Shown here: piece by piece, positions 8,940-18,758 of the stretch
How the letters are laid out: every line of letters starts with the position of its first letter
Position numbering within the stretch: the first letter of the stretch is position 1
Assembly (NCBI RefSeq): GCF_000372725.1
Contig: NW_005199370.1
Coordinates: 46,794-102,555, forward strand
Direction of reading: 5' to 3'
Length of the DNA stretch: 55,762 nucleotides
DNA from: Emiliania huxleyi CCMP1516
Taxonomy: Eukaryota; Haptophyta; Isochrysidales; Noelaerhabdaceae
Program-made: the position numbers and the translations under genes
Notes under the pieces: generated by a model
Databases searched by the model: none
What the model saw: only the letters and a program-made list of their open reading frames with translations
What the model was told of the DNA's origin: nothing

Positions 8940-11654
8940 ATGGGTAAGAAGGCGGCCAAGGTGCCAGGAGATCGGGTCAGTGATCGGTTCGACATCCGTG
9001 GCGAGACGCAGCTCACGCTTGAGGACCTCCTCGCCGATCACTGGCGGCTGTTCACGCCATAGATGCACCAAATGCCAATTTGTGACTCTGCCAATTTCAG
9101 CGTCTGCGCTCGATGAGGTAGATGATGAGGATGCTCCGACGCGTCTGACATGGTGCCGCCTCTGCAGGTCGTACCTCAAGTCGTTCACAGAGGCAGAGCT
9201 GTCGAACGAGAATGTCGCCTTCATGGTTCGCTTCCCACCGCACTGGGAAGAGAGGGGCGGCAAGAGAGGTGGGTGGGGAGAGAACCACTGCTGCAGGCGT
9301 CCGCCTGGGCATTCGCGCTGTGCCTTCCTCTCGGCTGACCTTGCCCACCGCGGCGCCTTCGATGTCCTTCCGATCCCGGGCTCCGCCTGCGCCGACCAGG
9401 TGCGCGTGAGAGAGTTCGAGGCCGCTGTGACCGCCGGAGACGCGCAGGCGAGGGCACTCGGCGACACCATCTTTGACTCGCACATCAAGGCAGCGCGGCC
9501 GCCTCGATTTCGCGCGTGCGCCTCTGCGGGAGGCCGTCTGACGTCGGCTTGAGGAAGCGGCAGCGCCCGTAGGCTGGCGCGCCCGAGGAGATGGCGGTGA
9601 CTGCGCGGCTGAGGGAGCAGCTGAAGCAGGCGCTCCGCGGTCGGGGCGTCGCCCCCTCGGCTGTTGCCTCTGGGCGAGCGCCGCAGTACCCTCCCCCCCC
9701 CCCCCCCCCGGCAGGCGCTCAAGCAGTGGAAGGAAGGGACGTCGTCGAGACACTTCCGAGACACTTCCGAGACACTTCCCCGGCAGGCGCTCAAGCAGTG
9801 GAAGGAAGGGACGTCGTCGACGGCGGAGGTGTCGGTGTCGGGGCTGCTCGCCTCCACGTACCAGACCGTGTACCGCAACGTCTCCTTCGACGTGCTGCCT
9901 CGCTTCCTCGCCTCGGTGACCGCCCTGCAAGACCAGGCTTCGGCCGGGTGTGCGGCGCTGACGCGTCCCCGACACGTCCCCCTCTCAGGAGCACGCGATT
10001 GAGATGGCGAAGTTGCACCCGTCCAAAGGCGCAGCCGTGCAGCGCCTCCCCCCTGCACGCCCTGAGCCTGCAGACCGCCGCGGTCGCCGCCTCGTCTGCC
10101 CCGCGTACATTTTTTTCCTTTTTTCCTCTGCCCCGCGACTGTCTCCCTCGCAGCATCGCCCCGCCGTCCTCCCCCCCCACGCCCCTCCGCCTTCCCTGCC
10201 CTCGCCCCGCCCCAGCGATGCTGTACGAGCCGTCGCGCGAGGTGTTTGAGCGGAGCATCGACGAGGATTGGGACGACTGGCCCCCCCTGGGGGTGCTGTG
10301 AGAAAGGTTTTTTCACCCCCCCAGCTGGGGACAGGAAGGGGACGACTGGCCCCCGCTGTGGCTCCCGGCCCCCGAGTACTTTGAGAGGGGGCCCCCCCCC
10401 CCCCCCCCCTCCCCTCCCTGACCGTCGCCGCGGAGCCTCGATACCACGGCCCAACAACAGCTCTGCGAAGGGCAGCGCCCCCTCGTCCGGCTCTCCCCGG
10501 CTCTCCCCGGCGCATCGTGGCCCCTGCGCCTCGCGGCTTCACTCGGCGCTGAAGACACCCGCCCCTGACCCTACCGTTGACCAAAGTTGCCCAGCAAGCA
10601 CGCAAGCCCCCCCCCACCCCCCTTCCGAGCTCGTGAAACACGCCCCCGCGGCAGGTACATGTCGCTCGCCTCGGGCTGGCCGACGGAGGAGACCTCGCAG
10701 CGCGCGGCGCGGCTGGTCAAGTTGCACCGCAAGACGATGGCGAAGTTATGCGGCGAGGCAGAGCTCAAGGGGATCCAGCGGCAGGCACACGGCCCCCCCG
10801 AGGAAAAGAACTCTTGCCTGCACGATCCGCCTCTCCGCCTCCGCCCTCGCCGCCTCCGCCCTCTCCGCCTCCGCCCTCGCCGCCACCGCCCAGCCCGCCG
10901 CCGCCCAGCCCGCCGCCGCCCTCGCCACCGCCTCCCAGCCCGCCCGGCCCGCCCGGCCCGCCCGGCCCACCCCGCCCGCCCGGCCCGCCCGGCCCACCCC
11001 GCCCGCCCCGCCCTGCAGGTCGGCGAGGCGCCGCTAGAGCTCTTCGACACTGCGCGCCTCTCCGCCCTCAACGTGCGCCGAGAACACCCACCCGAGATCA
11101 CGCCCGAGATCACACCCGAGATCACGCCCGAGATCACCCGAGATCGCGCCTCTCCGCTCTCAACGCGCGAGACGCACCGCCCCGCAGCCTCGCGCCTTGG
11201 CCGCTGTCGCCCCCGCCGCGCCCTGCTGCCTACACGCCTTGCCGCAAGCCCGCCGCTCCCCCGCCCCTCGACGCGGCCCTCTGAGATGTCTCGCTCACCG
11301 GAGGCTCCCGCGTTGGCGCGCCCAGGCTATCCAGCCCTCATGGGCGCTCTTCCTCGACACCGAGGACGGCGGCGAGTACGTCAAGAGCGCAGGTATCACA
11401 GAGCGGGTCACAAAGGAGCGGCACCCGCCCGCCTTTGTCGCGCAGGCGAGGCCTCGCCCTCTCCCTCTATCTCCCCTCCATCTCCCCTCCATCTCCCCTC
11501 TATCGCCCATCTCCGGCCCTCAGTCCACAGAGCTCGACCCACACGCCTTCCCTTACTCAACCCCCGCCCCACCCTCGACCCCGCCGAGCAGAGCCGCAAG
11601 TCCGACGACCCCAACGCCGAGAGCGACGAGTACGACTACACGGCGGGCTGGTAG
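8940..11654 (+). CDS. RGS-domain protein (regulator of G-protein signalling), 12 exons
   Basis: Exons: 8940-9055, 9168-9225, 9400-9489, 9573-9629, 9787-9936, 9989-10028, 10216-10292, 10335-10390, 10655-10784, 11019-11072, 11326-11392, 11524-11654. All join in frame to 341 aa. Residues about 24-155 match the RGS fold: TLEDLLAD, SYLKSFTEAELSNENVAFM, IFDSHIKAGAPEE and DVLPRFLAS are the helix landmarks that bind a G-alpha subunit and speed GTP hydrolysis. The Trp after ENV-F is Met here. The C-terminal half is unknown, with an acidic tail ending EYDYTAGW. Seven of eleven introns have GC donors. Intron 4 carries a 41-bp duplication across the 3' splice site (9708-9748 / 9780-9820) around a repeat of AGACACTTCCG. 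Intron 7 lies between two DDWPPL-encoding copies. Exons 7-9 are the least certain. Confidence 0.78.
9708..9820. repeat. 41-bp direct duplication flanking an 11-bp minisatellite at an intron/exon border
   Basis: Identical 41-bp copies at 9708-9748 and 9780-9820 each contain a 3' splice site (GGCAG) plus the first 34 bases of RGS exon 5. Between them are three units of the GAGACACTTCC type. Using either AG keeps the frame. Confidence 0.9.
11073..11325. repeat. Intronic CCCGAGATCAC minisatellite with duplicated exon end (RGS intron 10)
   Basis: Five units of about 10-11 bp (CCCGAGATCAC type, 11091-11144) lie between the exon 10 end (GCGCCTCTCCGCCCTCAACG) and a near copy of it (about 11145-11164). 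Confidence 0.85.
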
Positions 11655-12069
11655 ACGCCGCGCCAGAACGCCTCGCCCGGCTCAGCCCGTGCAACGCTGT
11701 CGCGACTGGTCCCCTCGCCCCAATGGCCTGCACTTCGCCGCGGCCTCTCTCTTCTCAAACGGGAGAGCGGGCCGCCCCGCGCTGTCATGATCGCAGGGGG
11801 CGAAACGGACGGGGTGCAGCGTGGAGAATAGCAGGGCGGCTTTTGCGTTTGCAGAGGCGCTAGCTAGTTTAGCACTGGACGCGTGCACCAAGGAGAGGGA
11901 GGGAGGGAGAGGAGAGAGAGAGGTGACACAATACACACGCCTGTGTTCTTTTAGTTTCTCGATATATTAGACTATCTTGCACGTTTTGTCAATGTCACGT
12001 GTTTGCAGCCAAGCTTTTCCCCTTTTGGGGGTTGCGCTCATCGAGAGAGTTCGAGAGAGTCAGAGTGGA
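11655..12069. other. 3' flank of the RGS gene
   Basis: Includes a GAGAGGGAGGGAGGG tract (11893-11925) and an AT-richer stretch near 11940-11985 suited to a 3' UTR. No gene seen. Confidence 0.4.
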
Positions 12070-12687
12070 TACGTGGCTGGGTTCACAGCGTTTACCTTAC
12101 CTTACCTTACCTTACCTTCACAGCGATTGTAGGAAAACGAAGGGAACACTTGACGGTCGCGGCCTTCCGACTCGCCCTTCGCCTCACTGGCACTATTGTA
12201 GCCCTGGCCGGTGCGCGTGCGGAGTTGAAGTTCCGGAGTGAAAATTCGAACGCGTTCTCTCACGGTGACCAAAAAATGTCCACCTCAGAGGCACCTCCGG
12301 AGGCAGGCCGCCGCAATCCGGCGACACAGCTCCAGCTGTGGAACTGACCCGCAGCTCCTCTCATAGCGGGAACTGTGACAAAAGTTGACTGAGGCGGTTG
12401 TCAGGAATCACCATACGGATCACATGGTGGCTCTCTCATGACGGGAGACGCCCGACCACTCCTGGGTGGCACTGCCACCGGTGTCGCTCGACGTCCTGTC
12501 GACAGCGTGCCGACAGCGACACAGACCATGTGGGACGCGTCGAGTATCGACCTCTACTGGTTACCCAGCCTTCGGTTGTATCCTGGCTGTGGTCCCACAC
12601 CCACTGGTGTCCATCTCAGAGACCGCAGGAGGTCATGAGGGTCGATGGGAGTGCCAACCCCACAATGCCTAAAAACCCAGCCCAGTA
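12070..12687 (+). mobile_element. MITE-like element, copy 1
   Basis: 618 bp flanked by TA on both sides with imperfect 10-bp terminal inverted repeats (CGTGGCTGGG / CCCAGCCCAG). A second copy lies inverted at 20269-20852. Copy 1 has an extra CTTAC pentamer array at 12093-12118. No transposase ORF is present, so it is non-autonomous; TA flanks suggest a Tc1/mariner-type TA target. Confidence 0.75.
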
Positions 12688-12704
12688 GAGCCGTAAAGGG
12701 GAAG

Positions 12705-13017
12705 TGTCCGAGGAGGCCACCGGCCAAAAGCGCATGTCTTGAAGGTCCGATACTGGAAGCCCATATAGGCACCTTACACTCCCCCGCAGTATCGCACCTC
12801 TTGAGCGACACTACGTTTCCGCAGCTGGGGATTCTCCGGGTACCCCTCTTTGTACCCGTGCTGGCCGGATTCCTCCTCCGAACAACTCAAGTTCGATCGG
12901 CCCCAGTCTCGAACTGGCAGCCACTATCTCACCGGAGGTACCATGTCCGAGGAGGCCACCGGCCAAAAGCGCATGTCTTGAAGGTCCGATACTGGAAGCC
13001 CATATAGGCACCTTACA
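12705..13017. repeat. 74-bp direct repeat pair
   Basis: 12705-12778 and 12944-13017 look identical over 74 bp (start TGTCCGAGGAGGCCACCGGC, end ATAGGCACCTTACA). The first copy starts 17 bp after the MITE. It could be the end of a larger dispersed element; no coding potential is evident. Confidence 0.85.
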
Positions 13018-13205
13018 GGAAGGACCCTGGAGATCACTCTGCCCCGCGCCTTGCATCTTGAACGACGGTGGCGTTCTGCACGATGAGATGCCAATCAGCG
13101 GCCTCAGGTGATTCTGGAACGGTGAGCAAAGTGCTCAAGTCGAACCTGTCCAGTGCTTGCTCGAGCGTCACCTGAGACGTGGTGGATGGGGTCAAGCCGC
13201 TCAAG

Positions 13206-13937
13206 TCACCTAGCTCCCCCATTTCTTGGTTGTCTGTACACGCGCATCAGGGAGCGAGGAACCTCTTCCATCGAGGCGTTCAGGCCGCTGGAGCCCCCTC
13301 CGCCAGAGCTGTGCCCGCGATAGTACGGGGCGCGCATGGTGGAGAGCATCATGTTCCTCTGCAGCACGTTGTGGAGCGCGAGATAGCGGTATGAGGGCCC
13401 GATCATCGGATAGTGCGTGCCACCGGCGTAATACCCTGTTGGGGCGGCCGTGGAGCGAGGGTACTGCATTGTGCCGCCAGTCTGAGCCCAGCCTGGCCTG
13501 CTGGTGGTGTACGCGAGGGGAGGCGGAGGCTTGTTTGCGGCCGAGGAGCGCGAGCGCGACGGCGATCGCGAGCGCGACGGCGATCGCGAGCGTGAGAAGG
13601 AGAAGGACGAGCGAGAGCGGCCGCCCCCGCGCTCGGGCGCCCTCTTGCCAGCGTGCAGCGCCTCGGAGTCGTCGCCCCTCTCCTCCTCTTCGTCGAGCCA
13701 GTCCTCGAGAGGGAACTCCTCTTCCTCCGCCAGGGCCCGCCCCCACGGCCTCGGATCCCCCCTCATGCGAGCCGCCGCCGCCAGCGTTGCGGTCGAAGGC
13801 GGTGGCGCTGGCGGTGTATATTTCATGCGCAGACCGACCCACTCGTCGTCCGGCGGGCACCACTTGCCCTTCTGGCAGCACCAGAGTGCCGCCGAGAAGG
13901 TGCCTTTGCAGCAGTAGGCCACCTTCTCCTCGTCCCA
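13206..13937 (-). CDS. RS-repeat protein, exon or partial gene
   Basis: Open minus-strand frame of about 243 codons with strongly GC-biased third positions. It starts after a TAG that could be a 3' splice site (CTAG at 13938-13941) and reads WDEEKVAYCCKGTFS, then CCQKGKWCPPDDEWVGLRM. It continues through an acidic segment (FPLEDWLDEEEERGDD), an SR-type run (SRSRSPSRSRSPSRSRS) and a Gly/Tyr-rich tail. SR dipeptides suggest a splicing-linked nuclear protein but no RRM is visible. The first in-frame ATG is inside (MKYTPPAP). A separate 62-codon minus ORF, 13034-13222 (start MGELGDLSG), overlaps its stop in another frame and may be a further exon. The 5' end conflicts with the plus-strand ORF at 13942. 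Confidence 0.5.
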   Translation of the reverse strand, partial: WDEEKVAYCCKGTFSAALWCCQKGKWCPPDDEWVGLRMKYTPPAPPPSTATLAAAARMRGDPRPWGRALAEEEEFPLEDWLDEEEERGDDSEALHAGKRAPERGGGRSRSSFSFSRSRSPSRSRSPSRSRSSAANKPPPPLAYTTSRPGWAQTGGTMQYPRSTAAPTGYYAGGTHYPMIGPSYRYLALHNVLQRNMMLSTMRAPYYRGHSSGGGGSSGLNASMEEVPRSLMRVYRQPRNGGAR

Positions 13938-13941
13938 CTAG

Positions 13942-14127
13942 ATGAAGGACAAGGTGCGCAACAAGCTCTCGAAGCGGCAGCACGAGGACGAGGCGAGCTG
14001 GTCGACGCGGTCGTGGCTGTCGCTGCAGGCCCAGCGCATGTCAGTCGCGCTGCAGCTCGCGGCGGCGGAAGAGATTGCGACCGAGCTCAGGCTCGCCGCG
14101 GCGTCGGAGGACGCCGCCGTCGCCTAG
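13942..14127 (+). CDS. Small helical protein or terminal exon, 61 aa
   Basis: ATG (13942) to TAG (14127), directly after an in-frame TAG, with very strong GC3 bias and alternating charge (KVRNKLSKRQHEDEASW, then an Ala/Glu/Leu helix). It reads like real coding sequence of unknown function. It could be a stand-alone small protein or a last exon, since CACTAG just before it is an acceptable 3' splice site. It is head-to-head with, and 4 bp from, the minus-strand RS-rich frame. Confidence 0.45.
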   Translation: MKDKVRNKLSKRQHEDEASWSTRSWLSLQAQRMSVALQLAAAEEIATELRLAAASEDAAVA

Positions 14128-15049
14128 ACCCCCCTGCGTCACTACGTGCCTCCCCGTCTTTGTAGCCTGGCGTTTGTGCCCCGTTTGTGCCGCGTCCCGT
14201 GCCCCCGAGTTCATTTAATTACGACGCTGGACGCGCCCGCTGGACGGCAAAATGTTGGACGGGTTTTTAGGGTCGATTCCGCAGGGTACGGGATGCCTCG
14301 ATCGTCTCGCCCTCCCTCACTGCGCTTCTCGCCCGGCCTGGGCGGCCCTGCGGACCGCCAGCTGAGGAGCGCGCGAGAAGCTCGATTAAGTATTGTATTG
14401 GCCAACAGACGCATTCATTACTTACTCGCTCGAGGCGTGCTGCAGTGAAGACCAGTCTTATTGTACTCTCCTGAGCTGTGAACAGACGCACTTGCCCAAA
14501 TCCGCCAGGTTGGGCGTGCTTTCACACAGCCTCACGAGAGTAGTCTTATTGGAGGTGGTCGATTTACATGCATAGTTTGGCCCCTCGAGTTGGTGTGTGA
14601 CGAGACGAGTTGTTCGCCTTCGCAGCGAGCAGCGAGCCACCCGCCGCAGACAGCCGGAGGCCGCGGCACACTGGCTGCGCCGCGGTCCCGCACCCGTCGA
14701 CGAGGCTCCCCCCAGTGGCAGACCGCCGTAGCGACGCCTTGTCGATCGAGATGAGCGTGCTTGAAGCTCGCCCACCTTCTCCCCCTGAGAGTTGGTTACC
14801 GAGTGGGATCAGCTCCCCTCCTTGGGTTCTCAGCCGCCACACCACACCCAAGACCCAACATCACAGGCGGGATCAGAGAGAGACTCCACACCGGACACCG
14901 CCCGGGCACAGACTCCCTACCCGTCGGATCACACAGGGCCCCCTTTGGAGCAGCCCACACACAATCACGCATCGGCAGATTGAGCGCCTGAGTCAGGCAG
15001 ACAGCAAACTGGAAGAGGCTTGAATTCCAACTCGCACAATGTGCGCCGC
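14128..15049. other. Intergenic with one short shared motif
   Basis: No supported gene. Bases 14150-14222 match the reverse complement of 40022-40095 (see repeat entry). Confidence 0.45.
14150..14222 (+). repeat. About 70-bp dispersed motif (partner at 40022-40095, inverted)
   Basis: Core GCCGCGTCCCGTGCCCCCGA and CTTTGTAGCCTGGCGTTTGT recur with few changes on the minus strand at 40022-40095. Here it follows the 61-aa ORF; there it sits between two divergent genes. Confidence 0.7.
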
Positions 15050-15133
15050 CCTTGGAGCACTTGGAGTGCAGTCATCAGCCTCACATCCAGGGCCGGGGAG
15101 CTCAGAAGCGCACCCAGCGGGCCGGATGATCGG
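15050..15133 (+). repeat. Dispersed repeat family A, copy 3
   Basis: Best preserved copy: GGAGCACTTGGAGTGCAGTC, ATCAGCCTCACATCCAGGGC, CGGGGAGCTCAGAAGCGCAC, CCAGCGGGCCGGATGATCGG. Confidence 0.9.
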
Positions 15134-15372
15134 GATCGGGTTGCGGAGGTCTCCGAGGGTTGGCTCCGTGTACCGGGTTTCCCCTTAACTTCAGAACGCC
15201 CCCTCTACTCGGAGCTAGTAGACACGACACTGTACACCACGCACGTACACCGGTCCTCACTCAGCATCCCGTATCAGGGTTCCACCGCCCGCCCTCCCGG
15301 GGCTCCGGTTCTCCCTGATTCGCTCTTTTATTCGCCAGCCGAGCGTCGTGTGACGGCCGCTGTAGCCGTTTC

Positions 15373-15454
15373 TTGGAGCACTTGGAGTGCGGTCATTAAC
15401 CTCACGCCCAGGACCGGGGAGCTGAGAAGCGCACCCAGTTGGCCGGACGGTCGG
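15373..15454 (+). repeat. Dispersed repeat family A, copy 4
   Basis: Same order of blocks as copy 3 with scattered substitutions, 320 bp downstream of it; ends GGCCGGACGGTCGG. Confidence 0.88.
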
Positions 15455-15545
15455 TTCCGTTCTCGATTTTCGGCCTCCAAGACGCCCCCAATCACGATCG
15501 CCTTTGCACAAGTCCCTGTCTCGCACGACGCTTTCACGCACAGGA

Positions 15546-16818
15546 ATGCCTGCACAACCCACCTGCCCGCCGCCGACGAAGGCATACCTGGCTGAGTGCA
15601 AGAAGGTCCGCTCGCGCGCCCCAGCTCCTCGCCTCCAGCTCCCCCCCGCGCGCCGTCAAAAACGCGCGACCGCCACCTCCCGGTCGTGGAGGCCCCTGAT
15701 CCGCACGAGATCCGCTTCCGCCTGCTCCACCCTCGCCGCCCCCCGCCCTCCTTCCATCCCCCTCAGAAGCTCGACCCTGAGACCAAGCAAGACGACGGGG
15801 GGAACCCCATCGCCGACGGCCTCAAAGGCCTGGCGAACGCGATCGACAAGTACCTCCTCTCGCTCAACGTCGGAAAGTATGAGGGCCCCCCGACTGACCC
15901 CGACGAGGACGGATGCGTGTACCGCGAGACCGGCAAGGGCGTGCTGCGCGCCAAGGTCAACCCCTTCGGCGTGAGCGTCGCCCGGGTGCGTGTGCCCCTC
16001 GCCGCCCTCTCATCGCGCCGCCCCGATGGGCAAGACGCATCGACAGGTATACCTCCCCGACAGGTCACCATCGGCTGGGTGAAGTCGAAGGAGAAGAAGG
16101 TGGGCGAGGATTGGGTGGTCGTCCCGCCCCCGGTTGGCGAGGGGCTCGTCCAGTATGTGAGAGCCTCCCCCCTCCCCGCCCGCTCCACAACCCTCTAAAC
16201 CCGCGCCGCAATGTTTTGACCCCCCCCGCGCTCGCCGCCGCCGCCGCCGCCGCCGCCCCCCCCGCCCCCTGCCCCTCCTTGACCCGCGTACCCCCCCTCT
16301 CCCCCCCCCGCCCACCCCCTGCCCCTCCATGACCCGCGTCCCCCCCTCCCGCCACCNNNNNNNNNNNNNNNNNNNNNNNNNNNNNNNNNNNNNNNNNNNN
16401 NNNNNNNNNNNNNNNNNNNNNNNNNNNNNNNNNNNNNNNNNNNNNNNNNNNNNNNNCGGGCCCGGTTCCCGCCCTGCCCCTTTTTTAGCCCTTCCAACCG
16501 ACCTCATGGCCCCGCCCTCGCGACGCAGGTCAAGGGGATTGTTGGCAATGTCAAGGTTTTTATCGAGACGGGCCTCATCAAGATTGGAGTTGGGCCAGGC
16601 CCGCCGCCCCCCCCCCCCCCCCCCTCCCGCCCCCCTTTCTGCCGCCCGCCCCACATCTCCGCATCACGCACTTCACAGGCAACGGCCTCTTCACGATCAC
16701 GGTCAACCTCGGCGGCCTCGAGTGGGTGTACGTCAGCTGCCTCAAGGCCGGCGAGGGGCTCACCACCGTCCGCTCGCTCGGCTTCGTCAACAAGAAGAAG
16801 CCGCAGCCGCCGGCCTAG
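15546..16818 (+). CDS. Hypothetical protein, five exons around a sequence gap
   Basis: Exons 15546-15605, 15767-15970, 16064-16156, 16529-16598, 16679-16818 join in frame to 188 aa. Introns 1-3 have GT donors (GTGAGC and GTGAGA at 2 and 3); intron 4 has GC. Exon 2 reads KQDDGGNPIADGLKGLANAI then GCVYRETGKGVLRAKVNPFG. Later exons give short beta-strand-like pieces (VTIGWVKSKEKK, GNVKVFIETGLIKIGVG, GLFTITVNLGGLEWVYVS) and a basic tail (NKKKPQPPA). I do not recognise the family; it looks like a small beta-rich soluble protein. The 100-N gap sits in intron 3, so a further exon could be hidden there. Confidence 0.65.
16357..16456. other. Assembly gap (100 N)
   Basis: Exactly 100 unknown bases, the usual placeholder for a scaffold gap of unknown size. 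It is flanked by C-rich low-complexity sequence that probably broke the assembly. Confidence 0.99.
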
Positions 16819-17067
16819 CAAGCTTGACCGAGCCGCATGGCCACCCCTAGCTCCACCCCGGCGGGCAAAGCAGGCCTCTCCATCGATGCCTCTCCATGGC
16901 ATGCATGTGTGCTGAGCATTCTTTCCACACGTTGTTTTTCGTGCCAGTGATCCTCAAGTCCTAGCCCGAGCAAGAATTCTTTTGGCTCGAGCGAAAGCGG
17001 GTCTCCTTGCCGCTCCTCGTCTGCCAGCTTGCCAGCTCGCAGCCGCTCGACGTATCTACGTCCAGAG

Positions 17068-18222
17068 ATGGCTCCTCACGAGTCTCTGCCCTGGTGGCAG
17101 CTCTTTTCGCCCGCCGACCTTCCCATCGCGGTCATCGTGCTCGCAATCGGCTTCCACACCGAGGCAGCCAGGATCGGAGCCGTCCTCAAGGACCGGCAGA
17201 CTCGTGCGGCCTTCTGCGCGACGCTCCTCACCACGCTGCTCATCGTGCCGCTAATCGCGATCTCCGCTGTCTGGATTGTGCCGCACGTGCCACCCGAGGG
17301 CGTCATCGGCATCCTCACCGTCGCTCTGCTGCCGGGTGGCCCGCTCGCCAATATCCTCGCGGTGGCCGTCGGCGCAAACTCCGAGCTCAACGTGACTCTC
17401 ACGGTGGCGGAGATGATCCTGTCCACCGCTCTGCTGCCCCTCGGGCTGCTGGTGGTGATGCCGCGCGTCCTCGGCGCCGAGCAAGTCATCCGCGTCCCAT
17501 TTAGTGAGATGGTGCACGGCATCGCCCTCGTGCTTGGGCCGATGCTGACTGGCGTCGCGGCGAGCAGCCTGACGCGGCTGGAGGGGCTCACCGCCGCGCG
17601 GAGGCGGGTCGTCAAGCGGAGGATCTTCCGCCTCCTCCTCCTCCTCGCCCTCCTCCTCGCCATCGCCGTCCGGCGGCTCCACACGAGCGGCCCGCCGCCT
17701 CTGTCGGCGCAGCTCACAGAGCTCTTGCGCTCCGCAGAGCTGCCGCCCGACGCGACGCTCCTCGCGGCGCCCCTCTTCGGCGTGGCGACCGTCGCCTGGT
17801 GCTGCCTCCTCGGCTGGACCATGCCCGCCCAGCCGACGCCCAACCGCATCTCTATCTGCCTCGAGGTTGGAACGCGAGACCTCACCATCGCGCTGGTCAT
17901 CGCGCTGGTCGGGCTGCCGTCGCTGCCGGCCCCGCAGCGCGCGCAGGTGGCCCTCGCCGTCCTGCTCGCGTGGGCCACCTGCAACGGCGGCGTCGCCCTC
18001 TCCGGCTTCCTCATGTGCGCGCTGTCTGGGCCCGTCTGCTATGCCGACGCGGGTGGCGGGGACGGCGGAGGCGGAGGCGGCGCCAGGGGCGCGGACTGCG
18101 AGAGGGAGGAGCAGGAGGGGGAGCCGGACAAGCTCGCCCTCCGGACGAGCTTGCTCGAGGGGTCGGGCCGGAAGAGCGACGCGGAGGACGGCGCGGGACC
18201 GACCGGCGCGACGCTGGTGTGA
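17068..18222 (+). CDS. Bile acid/sodium symporter (BASS/SBF) family transporter
   Basis: Single exon, 384 aa, ATG at 17068 (upstream codons in frame are not ATG). A multipass membrane protein with about nine hydrophobic segments. Family landmarks: VALLPGGPLANILAVAVGAN followed by SELNVTLT (TM4 motif, near residues 92-120), and a second-half motif RISICLEVGTRDLTIALVIA (TM9 region, Na+ site). The C-terminus is cytosolic, Gly-rich then charged. BASS proteins move organic anions such as pyruvate, bile acids or sulfated compounds with Na+. No clear plastid presequence is visible, so membrane and substrate are open. It is followed convergently by the minus-strand gene ending at 18759. Confidence 0.85.
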   Translation: MAPHESLPWWQLFSPADLPIAVIVLAIGFHTEAARIGAVLKDRQTRAAFCATLLTTLLIVPLIAISAVWIVPHVPPEGVIGILTVALLPGGPLANILAVAVGANSELNVTLTVAEMILSTALLPLGLLVVMPRVLGAEQVIRVPFSEMVHGIALVLGPMLTGVAASSLTRLEGLTAARRRVVKRRIFRLLLLLALLLAIAVRRLHTSGPPPLSAQLTELLRSAELPPDATLLAAPLFGVATVAWCCLLGWTMPAQPTPNRISICLEVGTRDLTIALVIALVGLPSLPAPQRAQVALAVLLAWATCNGGVALSGFLMCALSGPVCYADAGGGDGGGGGGARGADCEREEQEGEPDKLALRTSLLEGSGRKSDAEDGAGPTGATLV

Positions 18223-18758
18223 GCCTGTGAGCGGTGCGTGGGTTGTTGCACGAGTATATGGGACACGATGTCTCAAATATGAGGGGTTTTGACTATTACC
18301 GCGGCTCCTGACGCTATCCCTGGCAGCTCTAATGACCAGGATCAGTAGTGTTGTCATAGAGGGTGCCCATACTAGCGCAGGAGAGCTTTCTGCCACACTC
18401 GCCGCCCGGACCGACCGCGTCCGCGCCGTCCCCTTCTGGGGCCGGTTCCGCAGCCAGCGAGAGCCGACCGCAGCGGGGCCGTGCCGCGGGTGCCTACTGC
18501 CGAGTGCCACGAACACTGCGCCGTCCCGCCATCACCTACAGACTGTCTTGTGTGATGGTTGGGATGTCCAAACGCCACCATCTTGGCTCTTGCGACCTCA
18601 AACCCGCGAGCTGTATGGCTGGTCCTGACGTCGACAGACGCCCGATGACCACGGTGAAGCTGAGCCGGAACGCGTCGACAAGTCTCGTCTGAGCCCGTGG
18701 CGGTCGCCGGCTGAGTCGCTGTGCACGGGCCGGTACCTCGGGCGTCACCTCCGCAGCC
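18223..18758. other. Convergent intergenic region
   Basis: Lies between the 3' ends of the BASS gene (+) and the unknown gene (-). No supported feature. Confidence 0.4.

Noticed and set aside
8817..10457. 546-codon minus-strand ORF opposite the RGS gene
   Set aside because: Arg/Gly/Pro-rich shadow of the plus-strand exons; no domain, and the plus strand gives a coherent RGS domain with splice sites.
13226..13945. Plus-strand ORFs rich in ERERDGDRERDGD
   Set aside because: Mirror image of the SR-repeat minus frame; D/E-rich and hydrophobic patterning and codon bias favour the minus strand.
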